From NCBI RefSeq assembly GCF_028453695.1, contig NC_135775.1, positions 558,001-622,000 of the forward strand: DNA of 64,000 bases, read 5' to 3'. The position numbers and the translations under genes were made by a program. Of the stretch, positions 1 through 14,230 are shown piece by piece. The notes beneath the pieces were generated by a model. The model ran no database searches, was not told where the DNA came from, and saw only the letters and a list, made by a program, of their open reading frames with translations. The DNA comes from Augochlora pura. Its lineage: Eukaryota > Arthropoda > Insecta > Hymenoptera > Halictidae. Every line of letters starts with the position of its first letter. The stretch's first letter is position 1.

Positions 1-1325
1 AGCGCGAGCAATCGGAGCAGGCCGCGAAATTGGGGCTTGTTGCCACGGTCGTCGAGACAGTGAAATGAAAATTCTATAGAATATCGTAAAAATTGCAGGA
101 GCATCGGAGGACCGTTCACCGTGCTCTCGACCTATAAATCCTTCCTTCGAGTTTCGCGTCGCCGGTCCCGGGGATCAATTAAATAATTCCGGAGATCAAA
201 CCTGCCGAGGGGTCGAGCGAAACTTTTTCCGATACCCTCGAGGAGTCTATCGCCGCGCTATTTCAGCGTTTCGGGGAGTCCTCGTGAAAAATGAACGTCC
301 TTATTATTATTTGTTCCTCTAGTCGATGTACCCGGTTATTTTTGGAGCGGGGCGCGCTCCCGCGTATTCGAGGAGACGGATCGAACGGATTGATGCGTTC
401 CCATTGTAACCGGAGATTGGCCGAGATCTAACGAACGAGGAACCGCAAGAAACGAGAAGAAAACCACCCGAGGGCCGCGGAACGCGTTGGTGGAGCAATT
501 AGCCTGCATAATTTACCCGCGGCGTTCGACGCGGGTGAATTTAATCCGGAAACAAAACATTCGTTTCCGAATAATGCTCGGCGTTACAGAAATACATAAA
601 TTAATTCAATAACGCCGGTTCATATAGAATCGAGTCGCAAACAAGCTTTTCCCCCTAATTGAACGTCGGCTCTCAGCCAATTTAATCCCCCCCGAAATAT
701 CCGGTTACCGTGGAACGAGACTTTGGAATCTCTCCGCACTTTTTCATCGGAGCCAGGGGCAATCCAGCGCCTAATTATTTACCAAGTAATTCGTGTTCCA
801 ATTAATAGATATCGTAGAAAAAATCTACGTTGACAAAGTTCGTAGACTCGAGCGATATTAAAAATTGCCGATGAAATAAAAAATCCGCAACGTTATTCTT
901 CGGCGGATCGAACAATTATTACGATTCGACCACCGCGGAGAATATATCTCGAGGCCCTGGAGGAGCACTCGGAGATCGTTCGGTACCTTACCCGGATACG
1001 AAAGCAACAATTGCCCGGGGTCTAATAAGCAGATCGGGAATCTCGATAAATCTTAACGAGGGTGCAGAATCGGGTCCGCTCGCTTCGGGGGATCCTCGAT
1101 CCGAATCTAGTGGTTTCGAGCCATAAAGTGGTTTTTCCTGCAGCCCGAATTACGCGAGCCGGGGGAGGGGACGGTGCCGGTGGGTGGTTTTGCGATCGAG
1201 GTTCGATGGTCGGATCGCGCCGGGGGTCGACAGCCACTCGACGAAACCTCCGGCGGAACGGAGCGCCGAGTGTGTTCCCGACACGCCCTCGAGGTAATCG
1301 TTTGCCAGCGAACTTGTGCCTCCGG

Positions 1326-1390
1326 TCACGCGCCCGTGCCCCCACGCGCCCACGCGCCCGCGCACCCACGCATCCACGCACCCACGCCGC
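1326..1390. repeat. Degenerate CACGC/CACCCACG repeat
   Basis: Repeated CCCACGCGC and CACCCACGCA units, pyrimidine-biased. Confidence 0.6.
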
Positions 1391-2426
1391 GTTGAATTTC
1401 CTGCCGAATTACGCAGAAAACCCCAGAACATTTTCAGCCGTTTTCCTAAAGGTTTGGTTACGGTAACGCAGAAGCGTAGTTTCCCCTTCGATCGATGTAG
1501 TCGGCAAAGAGTGAGCTCGAAATTAAAAAGAACGATTTCTCGATGGTTGTCGACAACAGGCCGCCGCGGCGCTGGGCATCGTCCCGAAAGCATTATCTCG
1601 TCCGACCGTGCTAAACTTGGCCGAAACAGTATCTCGAAACCACCGAGGGTTCCCCGGCAAGGAAAACTGCGGCTCTAAATCATACGGCAACGTGGAAACG
1701 AAAGTCGGAGGCCAGGCCGAGTAGACAATGGAAGCCGCAAATCTCTCTGGAGCTGGAAACCCTCTTGGATAGGATAATATCATCGAGCCCGCTGCCTCGC
1801 GCTAGTTAGGAGCTACTTTCCTCGCGGATAAACCTACTTTGCTCATCATTTTCGGGAGCGTGGGTTATCTACTCCACCCTATCCTTTGCACTTTGTTCGA
1901 TCGAATAGTTGCAAGTTCGCGTGCCCGACTTTGATGGCTTTTACGAAATTTTTCAGTTTTCCGGATCTCAATAGAAATGGAGAGAAGCGTAGAATTTCGA
2001 TGCCAATGATTGGCGGAGAAATGAATTTTCAAAGGCGAGTAAACCGTGGCCGTCGCCCGCGTTAAATTAGCTGTTGCTGCAGCGTTACGTCGGATGGCAA
2101 AAGTCTGGAGATTAAACGCGCGGAGGAGATAAGAACGGCGTAGCAATAGCCGCAGCTGAAATCCGTTTTTGCCCGCGGAGGATCGAGCAGACGGATATTA
2201 GTTAGGAAAAAGAACCGTTTCTCTCTCTCTGCAACGGCGGGCGCTGCGATCCCTCTTCCGGTCGCTTCTCCGTGTTAGCCCCGGCCGCGGACCGTGATCG
2301 ATAGCCGCAGCGTGATCTATCACGTTAATCACGAACTACAGTTGCCGTATCATTTTTTGCCGGCGAGCGAGCGAGGTCGGACGAGTGCGGGGGCGGGTCT
2401 CTTAGCCTCCGCTATCGAGCGCCCTT

Positions 2427-2433
2427 GGTCCAC

Positions 2434-2467
<34 letters not shown>
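2427..2467. repeat. 7-bp minisatellite GGTCCAC
   Basis: Five copies of GGTCCAC plus a partial one, with one inserted base in the first junction. Confidence 0.85.
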
Positions 2468-2940
2468 GCGTCTTCGTCCCCCTTTGATTTATCGTTTCAA
2501 TCGGAGCCTCGTACTTTTTTACGCCGGGGCTGAGATCCGCCGGTCTATTAACACTGTCCCGCACAGGTCCCATTCGTTCGAGTCCGCATCGCGGCAAACC
2601 GCGCGTTAGCCGCCTTTGAATTAGATGGCTGCGCTGGGAAGTTGATGGATTCGAAGCAAGTCGTGCAATACGGTTCGTCGGCAAACCGAATCCACGCGCG
2701 CTATTTTAGAAAAGGTCGAACCTCGAACGTCCGAAAAATTGTCCAGAGTAAATGTTTCTTCTCCGGAGAACGGGAGCTGCCGAGAGCGACGAGAGGGAAG
2801 AGATATCCCGGCTCAGAGCCGCGACACTTTCCGAACGCGTCGGCTCCCAGTCTCGCCGTCGCTGTTTTCCCAACTTTTGCCGACAAAAATGTCCCGACCG
2901 CCAGTCGTCGCAGTGATCCTCGATCGACGAATGGCTCTCG

Positions 2941-2967
2941 AGGCGTCGAGGCGTCGAGGCGTCGAGG
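2941..2967. repeat. 8-bp repeat AGGCGTCG
   Basis: Three perfect copies plus a partial one. Confidence 0.8.
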
Positions 2968-5590
2968 TCCGGTGTCGCGCCGCTGAAAAGAAACTTTATT
3001 GGGACGATTTCGCTCGCCGAGGAGAAGGAAGAGAAAGACAACGAGCGGCGTTGAGGTTCTTCTGTTGGAAAAATTGCCGGAGAGGGGAATTACAGTCGAT
3101 GGGCGAGAACACGGTCGGAAAGAGAGAGAGAGAGAGGAGAGATGCCGGCGCGTCTCGAGTTATGCGAGCGAACAGCGATCCGACGTTTCATCGGAGAAAG
3201 TTTGCCGCGATGTAAAAATGGGTTGGCGCGCAATGAAATTCTAATTTCCATCGGCGAGAAGCAAATTACAGATCCCCATTTGGCACGAGGTTTCCCGGGA
3301 CGGTTTCGCGCCGCCGCCGTCGCCGCGGGGGGGAATAATTCGCGATGCAAATGTCTTTAGCTAACGCGCGCGGCGTCGTCCGCTGGTAATTGTAATCGGG
3401 GAGAGACCGCGGAATTAAAACGAACCCGGTGACCGTCGAACGAATTCCGAGGATGCCGCGGATCCGCTCGCGACGCCAATGGCTCGAGCTGTATATGGTA
3501 CAATGGTCGACAATGAATTGCCGTAAAGATGGCAGATATTACCTTAGCTAAATGAAATGAAAAACAATTTATATCAACTAAGAAGGCGTCCTACTTCTTT
3601 TCGAGGGGGTGTACGTACGATCGCGATAGCCACAATATTTTCGGATAATTCGAAAATCGTTTGATCGCGGACAGAGAGGCACGAGGTCGTTGCGGCGCGT
3701 AAATTTTCGGAGATTCGGAGGGCCCGTCGACGGGAAAACGGGGCAAACATTTTTGCAGGCGTGGCGACGCGACGCAGCGTGCAAATCAATACGCGCGATT
3801 ATCCAAACAACGGCGCGGCGCGGCGCGCGATCGAGCCGAGCCTCGCGCTTTCCCAGCTGGAAGAAAAAACGAATGCGAAACTGTAAACGTTGGCCCCAAA
3901 TCCAACTGCGAGTCCATAAAAAAATAAACGGAAAGCGCGCTCGTTAGCGGTCGTTTACAAACAAACTTAGCTTCTTCATTTCCCGTCCGTTCTTATTTCA
4001 TTATTCTGGAAAGGGTTCGCTGGAGGTTGCGACCGTCCTACCGCGACCGCGTCAAAGGCGGCATTCTTCTTGTTATTCCAATTACGACAGACACGCGGGC
4101 ACCGTGCACCGCGTAACGTGCTCGCGTGCTCGCGTTCTCGCACCGCCGAGCGGTTCCCTCGGGCGACGTCGTCGTTTCCGGTTCGGGCTTCGTTTTCTTC
4201 GCTTCCTCCTCCTGCTCCTCTTTCTTTCTCGCTCGCTTGGCGTCGAGGTTCCCTTCGATCCTCGGCTATTAAGCGGCGCCCGGCCCTTTGCATATTTCAC
4301 GAAAGAATATCGATGCGGAGTCGCGAGCCGTTAAATATTCGACAAGTCGAGCGAGAGATCGACGAGCCGCGCCGCTGGTCGATACTTTCGCGTAGCAAGA
4401 CAGCGATGAATTTTCAAGGCGACGACTTCCGAGACTTTCTCTCGTTACCGTGTTCGCAGTCCGGCGTCCCCGCCGTCCGAATGCTGATTTCCAAAATCCA
4501 AACGACCTGCCAGCGACAGCTTGCTCTCGAAAGAAATCGAGGGCAGGTGGTCCGCCGCTCCCCCGGCTTCCGATCGTTCGTAGCAGGGTCAGGAGTTTAG
4601 GCAGAATCTCGAGCCCTGGCTCCTCTCACCTGAGAAACTTTCGACTCTAGTATTCTAGAGGGTGGCTGGCAGCAACTGGAAGTTGTGCAGGCATCTCAAA
4701 GTCTTCTCCAAGGATCTGAAAGGCGGGAAGAGGCACCTTCTGTTGGGAAGAACGCGTCCGACATCTTGGTACCGTCGTCGAACGCGCGCGGACGCGAACT
4801 TTGAGAAGAATTTCTAAAATATCGGGAGCCTCGTCCGGCTGGAAGAAGACAGGAGGAGGGAGAGACCGTTGCCGAGAGGGTCGTCGACGGATCTTGAGCG
4901 GGAACAATAAGGAACCGCTCGAGCTCCTGGAACAGCGTTAAACGTATCCGGCCATTTCCCAGCAACCCGACGGATAAACCCTCCCGCCGTCTCGCAGGCC
5001 ATTAGGGAGATTATGAATTTCCATTCGAATGGGCCCGCCGCGCCGACGAATCGTCGCGTCGCGTCGCTCCCAGCATCCGGGGAGGCCGTCGAAGATGAGA
5101 GAAACGCGCTCGATTTTTCATCGCGTCGAACCGAGTGCCGCGTATGCCAAAGCGTAAAGCAAACCTCGGCGTGTGCTCGCGAGCGTCGCGGGAGCAACGC
5201 ACCCGGCACCCGTAATCGCTCCGATATTTTTCTCAATTAAGAGCGTAATTCCCCGGACGCGGATCCTGCAAAAATGAGCGCCGGCTCGACGGGAAAACGG
5301 CGATCGATCGGGCCGGCCAGACTCGATTCGACTCGGCTCGACCCGACTCGGCTCGCTCCGGCTCGCTCCGACTAGCTAGCTGCTGCTGGGATTGCGGCCC
5401 GCGCGGAAATTACCTGCGGAAATTTCATTTCGCCGGGTTAGGCTCTCTAATACCGGTCGAGAGCTATTGCTGTACACTGGATCGTAATAGGAAGATACGA
5501 TGGACCTACTCCGCGGATTATTACTACTTATCGTCCGGCGGAACGCTGCGAATTTCCTGGCTGCGAATGGCTGTCCAAGGTCCAGGCGAT

Positions 5591-5632
5591 CGTTTCGCTT
5601 CGTTTCCCTTCGTTTCGTTTCGTTTCGTTTCG
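5591..5632. repeat. Pentamer repeat CGTTT
   Basis: (CGTTT/CGTTTC)n, slightly imperfect at its start. Confidence 0.8.
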
Positions 5633-5767
5633 GATCCGGTAAACTTGATCTTCTCCCATTACCACGCGACGCCAATGTTCCACTTTACATCCACTTCCTA
5701 CCCTTCCTTCGTTCCTTCCCCCTTCCCGTTGGCATCAGTTTCAAGAATTAAGTAGCACAACTCGACG

Positions 5768-5825
5768 ATAAGTCAGGCATCGCGAAAGTTGCTGCTTTCG
5801 AAACGACTCGCAATGTCTGACTTAT
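5768..5825. repeat. Short hairpin, 18-bp stem
   Basis: ATAAGTCAGGCATCGCGA at 5768 pairs with TCGCAATGTCTGACTTAT ending at 5825, with one mismatch and one G-U pair. The loop contains a second stem CGAAAG/CTTTCG. The size is compatible with a small pre-miRNA, but the sequence matches no microRNA I know. Confidence 0.4.
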
Positions 5826-8118
5826 TATTTAGCCATACCACCGCGCGCTTTCTCCAGGATGGACAGAGTTCTTTAATCTTGCAATTGCAGTAGAGAGAGT
5901 TTCACGAAATAATTCGACGAGACTTTTGGCCTCGCTGTCGCAATAATTGAATAAATTTCCAAGTCCTACCGTCGATGGTAATTCGGAACTATTAGCGGCG
6001 GAAGCTCCGAATCGACCGACTTCCGAATTGGCTTCGTATAGATCAGCGATCGACGATAGGGATGAACTGCCGGGGCCGAGTATCAACGCGAAGAGACGGT
6101 TGTCGAAGGGACTTCGAGGCCAGGAAGGCTGCTGATAATTGGAAGCTCCTATCCTGTTCCACCTTCGCAACGACGGATCGTCGATCTTGTCAAATTAGAA
6201 CTGTCCCCATGTAACAGCCTCGAACCGTCGGACGCCCTCCTAAATGGGCATCGATGACGAGGGCAAGGGATCTTCCATATTCATATAACCCGGCGAATCT
6301 ATGCGGGCGAAACCGATAACCAGCGATTCGATCGACTGCTCCTAGCTGTCCGATTCGAATTTATCGCAATTCCATTTGCCAGACGTTTCATGCCGATTGC
6401 TTTGAAATACAAAGAATAGTGTCGCAGTGTTGTAGACAGCGCTAAAGTATGAAATATTAAATAAAAATTCGGAAGAACGAGTTGCGGCGCGATTTTCTCG
6501 TACGACTGAAAGCTCCAATGGAACCACTTTATGCATCAGGAAGCCCTATCCGTCGCGATACAAGCGATCGAAGTATAGACCCCGGCTAGCGTTGCAAGGC
6601 AAAGTTCTCCACGGAAGACAATTTTTATATGCATCTATCGGTTAAATCCGACAGGGTCAAGTTCGAGTCCGAAGATATTAGAATTCCTGCGGTCGCGAGC
6701 TACGCGGGAAGAAAGCAGAGAACGAGGGGCAAATGGAGAGACAATACGGCGAACGTTTTTGAACGGTCCCGCATCCCTATCCGGAGGATATATAGTAAAC
6801 CGTTCTCGCGTCGGAAGACAGAGAGACAGAGTTTGGGAGTTTGGGTGGCGCAGAGGCGCGAAGGCTGCTGCGACCCGAGCGGCCTTCTCCCGGAATACGG
6901 GAGAACAGCGTGTAAAGATTATTCTCCGGTACACAAGCAGGGGTCGCGCGACGACCCCTGGGGCTGAATTTAATCAGGGTCGCGGGTTATCCGACTTGCC
7001 CGGCAACAGTTTATGATCCACCGGTTTATCATAAGCCGGCCCGGAATGGCTAACGAAGTCCGACACTGGAGGAGAATAACGAGCAGGTAGCCGCGCTCGC
7101 AATTTACTCTTTCGGAAGCCGGAAATTCGTAGCTCGTGCACCGAGACAAAGCGTTCGAGATGCCGTCATCGAGACGACGCGTCGGGATACCGTCATCGAG
7201 ATGATGACAAAGTAAAGTCGACTTTCGCCGGCTTTCGCCGTTGAGCCAACGGTGTAAACAGCTCGAACGAGGCTCCCGCGCGCCACGTAACAACATTTTT
7301 CGGTCTATTAATATTCCCCCGGCTCGCGTTTCATGCATATTCACCTTGCCGAACTCCCCCGGCTCGGTGGCGCGCGTTATTAGAAGCCCTTCCAGGCTCT
7401 CCATTATGGAAGTTTCGCCGGTCTCGAGGACCCCGGGCCAATTGTTCTCCGCAACTTTCCCCGGGACCCGAACGGCTCGCGCGCGGAATTCTTTAACGCG
7501 CAAAGAGGCTCTCCGCTGTCTGCTGCTCTATTTGCTCCTCTATTTCTTAAGATCTCTGGAAGCTCCTCCGAAAGTTTGAGCGCGCGATTTGCAGCAATTT
7601 ATATAGCGGACCATTGCGCCGAATAGAAATTTTCTCTCTTTCGATCGCAAAGGATCGCGCGAACGATTTAAAAAGTTTTCAAGAGCTGTGCAGAACGTAG
7701 AGCACAAGTGCCGGCGAATTCAAGTAATTGGAAATATGTAAAATGGGCGCGAAAGGATCGGACGAATATTTTCTATTTTAGTCGATGGAAAAAACGGCCG
7801 GGACCGTGGCGTCCGAGAGAGGAGAAGCGAAAGGGCGAAAAGCGGAAAGCGAATAACGTGTCGGATCCGACGGGGTTTTATCGCGAATCTTTCCGGGCGT
7901 CGGGAAAGATCGGATAGCGTTCCGTGTTGCGGAGCGGCCGAAAAATAGGACAGACACACGACACCGGGACGCGTCCGATCCCTTTCCCCAGACTCCCAGA
8001 TTCCCGCGATAACAGGATGAGCACGGAGTGATACAACGAGATAGACGCCTTTCACGGATTTACAGATCCCCCGAATTACTCATATTTCCTTTCCCGAGAG
8101 CCTTGGGATTTCGTTTGT

Positions 8119-8136
8119 CGCGCGCGCGCGCGCGCG
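8119..8136. repeat. CG dinucleotide repeat
   Basis: Nine CG units. A second similar run is at about 56964-56981. Confidence 0.85.
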
Positions 8137-8773
8137 GGACTGCATCCGGGGATTACGCGCAATTTCATGAAAAATTTATTCAATATCAGCTCGCGTCTCC
8201 GCGGAGAAGAAAAATTATCCGCGTCGATTCGATCAACTTGAAAATCGTTTGCCGATCTTTTTCAATTTATTTCGGTCTACCGTTCCTACCGAATCTGTTG
8301 GAAATGCATGAAATATGCAACGCAGCGATAAAGTTGTCGATCAAGAATACAATGATACAATTAACCCTTTGCGGTCGGTGTCCCCGTAGCAAAGACATTC
8401 TTAAATCGCTAGATTTGAAAACACTAGAATCGTGCAGCTGTTTCGAAAACTAAATGAAACCTGTGGCTCGTTCCCCAGGCATCGAGGCTCGAGCTAGGAA
8501 CAATGGGACAAGAGAGCGGACAGCTAGCCAAAGATCCGGATAGAGAGAGAGGGAGGGAGGAGGGGCCGGGGCCGGGGCAGCTGTTAGGCCGGTTGTCGCT
8601 GTCATCCGGAGGAGGCCGTGGCCTAAGCTGATAAGCGATATCCCCCGGATAACAGAAACAGAGAGATGCTCGATAATGGTTGTAGCAGTGGTACAGCAGA
8701 CGCAACGGCAATAGTACCGGGCTGGAATGGTCCCGGCGTGGTATGTCGGAGGCTCTGGAACCCAGTGTCCTGC

Positions 8774-8782
8774 GATACGCGA

Positions 8783-8838
<56 letters not shown>
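8774..8838. repeat. 7-bp minisatellite GGTACGC
   Basis: About nine copies. The first two read GATACGC and the rest GGTACGC, so the array grew from one edge. It opens frames on both strands (Tyr-Ala-Val-Arg-Gly-Thr-Arg type), which are not genes. Confidence 0.9.
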
Positions 8839-9825
8839 AGGGTTCGCGCGGATTCTACAGAGCCCCGAACGCCCCGTCGGGCTAATTGCGTGCTGCGCAA
8901 TGGCTCGATTGGTCGTTTATTTTGAAAATGACGCAAGTCCATTTCCAGAAACTGAAAGGTTGCCGTATCCGTCGATTACAAAATGAAGTATAAATTGCGC
9001 GATGTCTCCTTCCTTTTAAAGAACGAATTTGGGTCACTGTCACAGGAGACGGTCCATATATACGTCTCTCTCTCTCTCCCTCTCTGCCCCTCTCTGCATT
9101 CGAGAATCCGGCAGGAAGTTGGCGAGCCAGGACATGGAGCTCTTAAATAATTCGCACGCGCCTCGTCGGGGCAATTACCCAGCCCGTTCGCGGCGGCAAC
9201 GGCGGCGGCTGTAGCGACGGTTGTAGCGGCGGCTGTGACGGCGTCGGCGACTAACGAAGCAAACGCGGGAACGCGGGATCCTGTTTTTCGAATTAGCCGC
9301 TGATTCGGGACAATGGGCTTGATTAAAGCCGATGCCGCGTTCGGATGCTCGACGGCCTCGCTCTCGCTCCGGCTAGTTTGCAGAAGCGACGAGCTGTTTA
9401 GCGTGCCTCGGTCAATAGTTGGTTAGCGGATACGTATGCAGCCTGCGCGCCCCGCCGGATGTTTGCCGAGTGCGCGGAGCGAGCGCGAAATCAACTTTGC
9501 GAATTATCGCCGGCCTCGGGTCGCAGCCTGATTGCCGCGGCACTCGGGGAAGCTGTTGCGTCGCGGGACAACTAATCTCTGCCCCGCACCCCTCGCGCTA
9601 ATTTCTCACCGATCCCGAAAATCATTTTCGCTGCAACGTATCGTCGCGGATTTCCTTCGCGACGCCGATTTAAACGCGAGCCAACAGGCGCGAGGTGTTT
9701 CCCATGGACCTGGGTCACGGTTTAGTAAATTTACCGAGGACAATATCGTGTAATTCGTGGTAGAGCCAACGGTCGAGCGGCTCGTCGCGCCTCGGAACTT
9801 TAGTTAAATCGAGCGTCGCGTCTTG

Positions 9826-9850
9826 TCGCGCCGCGCCGCGCCGCGCCGCC
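9826..9850. repeat. GCGCC repeat
   Basis: (CGCGC)n/(GCGCC)n, five units. A GCC/GCA trinucleotide tract follows at about 10000-10033. Confidence 0.7.
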
Positions 9851-11529
9851 TCGCCGTGCGATTTCTAAGGGCTGCTGGGTCCTGCCGCTTGCTCAGCGAT
9901 TACGATCGGTAAATGGCCGTGAACCGGCCAAAGGAGGAGCCCGACCATTAACTCCTCGTCGCGTCGGGCCTTTACAGTTTACCTTGCCCTTGTCATCGAG
10001 CCGCAGCCGCAGCCGCCGCCGCCGCCGCCACCGACGCTCCGAGCTATGATTTAGCGCTGCTCCGCTCCGATAAAGCAGCAGACCGTGGACTCTCGCGCGA
10101 AATATTCCATTTCTTCGATGGTTCGTCGCCGCGACGACGTCTTCGACTATTTTAAATGGAAGCGCTTTGTTCCACCGGATTCATATTGATTAATTACAAT
10201 TGGACGGGAGAGAAGATTCAAAGTCGCTGGAAGCGATCGAAGCGATCCAGCCGTCGCCGCCTGATTCGTCTCGTTTGCCGCGGTCTCTGGTCAGCTCTCG
10301 CCGAGAGCTATCGATCTCGGGCTGGCTTCTCTTCGAATATCGGTCTGGTTGCTCGCGTTGCTCGCGGCGTGATTTATCGGCGAGTGGCGACACCCGAGCG
10401 GTGTTCCGATCGCCGCACACGAGCCACCGAATTTCTCCTCGGAGGACTCGGACGCCTCGATTACGGCTGCTTCGCCCTCCCACCCCGGCAAACAAAGTAG
10501 GATCGATGGCACCACCGTGGATGGAAAACAGGGCAAACTTCTCCAGACGAGATCTCTGTGTTTAGTATTTGTGTATGCCGCGGCGTTCCAAGCTCCGAGG
10601 GTCGTTAAACACGGTCATTGTCGAATAATCAGTCACCGATTGTCCCATAGGATCCGAGGGATTTCATAGGGGCGCGCGCGAGAAGCCTCGTTGCTCCAGA
10701 ATCTCGAAGAATTTCGAAATCCCCGAGAGCCTCCTCGTTACGTGCCTCGACAATGCTCGGCGATAATGCTGCCCGAGACAATGTATACCACCGGATGGAT
10801 TCGAAGGATCTCGCGAACGGCTATTTTCCGTTTTCCGTCGAAAACGAACCCTCGCTTATTTGAGACAAGTTATAGCCACGGCTGAGTAAAATAGTAACAT
10901 TATATATCAAATGGCACCAAACGAATGCTGATCGGCGTAGCTGCGAAGCAAACCTCGGGGCGAAGGGTTAAACGTTAGGAACCTCGAACGCTTCGAACAA
11001 GTCGTCCTCGAGCCTGTTACTTCGGTCGACTCGAAGCTCGATCTACCATCGCTGCAGATAACTCGAATTTGAATTTACGACCTTCGAGTAGGAGCTCGAA
11101 GAAGGCTGCCCCGAGCCGACTCGAGTCACCTCGCAAATCGTCGTTTGACCGAGCTGCTCCGTAGAATAAAGTTCGATGGGTGGACCGCCGCTTCGAGCTA
11201 CTCGAATTGCGAACAATTTCGAAGTACGTGCTTCGAAGCCAATCGAAGCCGGCAGTCCCAGTCGATGCATCATCGTAGTTATCGCGAAGTTCAGACGACT
11301 CAAAGTATCTACCGTACGCATGGTTCGCATGGTTCGCATGTTCACGGGCCGCGTTCGGGGCCACGGTTCGGCGGGCGCATATACGGTTAGCAGGTGCCGT
11401 CTCGTTCCTCTTGTTCGATGAACGTGACCCGATTGCATCGTATGAATTATACCGACTACACGTGACAGCCATCCCAACCCGTGTTATACGGTTTCACCGA
11501 TACCGTGTATCCGATCGCCCCGATCGCGC

Positions 11530-11564
11530 CTCTCCTCTCCTCTCCTCTCCTCTCCTCTCCTCTC
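11530..11564. repeat. Pentamer repeat TCTCC
   Basis: (TCTCC)n, about seven units. Confidence 0.85.
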
Positions 11565-13380
11565 GCCCCCTCGCGATGTTTATGCAAACAAATTTCTGCG
11601 GATTATGATCGGCCAATGCGGCGCCCTTTCCGCTTCCAAACAGTCCCACGCGCGCATCCTTTTCAATCTCTGGTATCAAATCTAACGAGCGACGTCGATG
11701 CCTCTAGAAAATCCTCATCTTTTCAATTAATTTAATTATTTAATTCGCGATTGCTGCGATTGTAAAGATTATTTGATATTGGCACGGCTTGGTCGAAAAT
11801 TGATCCAAGGATCGGATTCCCGAAAATATTTCGTCGGACGAAATTCTCGGTAAACCGAAAATTCGCTGCAAGCTGCCGGGTGGTGGCTTTCGACGATGCC
11901 AACGCCCGCGACGCTCGGCTATCGCCACCGACATCGAAAAATCCGCAAACCGAAAATGCCCGGCGAGAAGACGCGAAGCAGAAATCCAGCGACGCCGAAA
12001 TTCCTCGCGTTCAGGGTCTGCGAGGCTGACGGGGGGCCTCGAACCGCAGCGTTTTCCGTAAGCGGATTTCGCGCCGAGTTTCGTCGCGGCGCTTCGGCTG
12101 AATTATTGCGGCGATTTCGTTGCGGTCGCGTTCCGGCTGACGAAACGGTAAACACCGGCGAAGTGTCTGTAAACACGCGCGGCCGCGTTTCCGCGGCAAA
12201 CAGATCCCCCCCACCCTCTATCTCTATCTCTATTTATCTCTCCTCTCTCTCTTTCGTCTCTCCTCTCTTCTCTCGTCCAGTTTAATGAGATCGATTTGCT
12301 CGGCTGCTCGCGCTAAACCAGCCTCGTGTGACTCGTTCCACCCCGAAAGAATGAATTTCCGTACGCGTACAAGCTTTCTCACTCGTTCTACTATATAATC
12401 GCGAGACTATCGCAAACGGTTGATGCACGATATTCATAGACAGCGGCTAGCGGTGGAAATTTAGAGAACCTTGGAACCGTTTCGCTGACCCAGGTAGGTA
12501 GGCCCACGAAGGTTCATCGAAGCTACGTTCGCGGCGGCACTTGGAGGATCAGACTCGAGGCTGATCCAGCGGGGTAACTCGTGGGATTAGGCTCTGTCGC
12601 GAGGACCCGCGCGCGCGCCTAATCGTCCAGATTTCGGTCTCTCCCGGCAAAGCCGAAAGGATCGGACTAATGGAAAATTCGCCGGAAATGGAGGGGCGAA
12701 ATAAAAGAGGCTTCTCGGTGCCCTTCGGAGCGACTCCTGCGAGAATTACGTCCTTCGCAGGATTAGGGGTCGCAGCCGTCGCCGCGATAAAGCGTTTCGA
12801 AGCCTCGGGGAAGATTGTCCGAAGGAATATTGGACCGCGCCGGAATCGTCGGAATCGCCGGAACTTGCTCTGGAATTTGATTTCTGACCGACGAGAGCCA
12901 TTCCGTCGCGCCGCGCCTTGCCGCGCCGTTTGCGATCCCGAAGAGTTTGCAAACAGAGGCGGTTAGCCGGTCCGAGCACCGAAAAAATTCGGCGCACAAC
13001 TTTCGCCGACGCTCCGATAGACCGAGAAAACTTTGACGAAATTGCTTGGCCGAAACGTCGTGGAACGAGAGAAGAATAACGGGAAAGAACGAGCAATGAA
13101 ATTCGTCCGACGGAAATATCGATTCCAGTCGAGATCTCCCTTTTAACTAACCCCTTGCCATACGTTTAACAGAGCGACTCTCGATGCTGCTTTCTACCAA
13201 TAATTTGTTGAAAGAGCGTCCGAACTCGGAAGTTCGATGTTACAATCGTTTCCTGTAAGTGCAATGCAACAAGAGAGAGGAGAGGTTTTTCTGTTGTCGC
13301 GAAGCGACAGTAGGATAGCTCCGGCTGGTGTCAGACACCGGGCGCCGCCGATACACAATGCGGTTCCTTTTTCTCGCCAC

Positions 13381-13436
13381 CGGATAACCGGATAACCGGA
13401 TAACCGGATAACCGGATAACCGGATAACCGGATATC
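13381..13436. repeat. 8-bp minisatellite CGGATAAC
   Basis: Six perfect copies followed by one variant ending in ATC. Confidence 0.9.
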
Positions 13437-14189
13437 GGGCCAGCCTCGTCTCGGCGAGTTTCCGGTCCGCGTGCCAGAGCCAAGAAAAATTCGATGGAAC
13501 CCGCTCGGACGGAAGTTATCGGTTTAACGAAGTCTGAAATCGCTCTCTCTCTTTCTCTCGGTGGTTTCTCCTGGTCGGCAGACAGGGCCGAGAGACGGTC
13601 AAGGAGAGGTGGAGCGTCGCAGCGAGACCGAAGACAATCCGATTCCCCACTTTCCGGTTATTTGCATCCGAAAGTCCGCGGAACGACGGAATTACAGATT
13701 GCGGGAGTCACTCGACGTCGAGGAACGGAACGAGGAACCCGGCTGCGTTTCACGCTCCGACGGCGAAACACGATGCACCTTTTATTCGATGGGGAACTGC
13801 CGGACAGACGGACGGACAGACAGACAGACAGGCAGAGGGAGGGACCATCCATGGTCCGAAATTGCCGAGAGTTTCGCGTTGATTCCACGGTGGTCGTTAG
13901 CCCGTCTCTGCGGTATTCCGGGTGGCCGACCCGCGTTGCGAGCTTTTCACGGTTTTCCTAGGCGACGAACGCCGTGGCCGAATTCTCCTGGACAAAGCTA
14001 ACTCGGAATAATTCTGTTACCCGCAGATAGACACTTTTGTCGAGCGATCTATGGGAAATGCAACCTATCTGAAAAATATGTTGCTCCCGGCAAATGAAAG
14101 GTTCCTCGGGTGATTCGGGGTAGCTTTTTCCTTGGCGCAAAGCGTTTTCTCGATTTCTGACTGGACCCGATTTGGCGGAGATCACCGTG

Positions 14190-14192
<3 letters not shown>

Positions 14193-14227
<35 letters not shown>
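14193..14227. repeat. GA dinucleotide repeat
   Basis: About 17 GA units. A CGGCC and GGAGC repeat pair follows at 14373-14418. Confidence 0.85.

Positions 14228-14230
<3 letters not shown>

Noticed and set aside
8424..8942. 172-codon minus frame with Arg-Thr-Ala-Tyr repeats
   Set aside because: The repeats are only the translation of the GGTACGC minisatellite.
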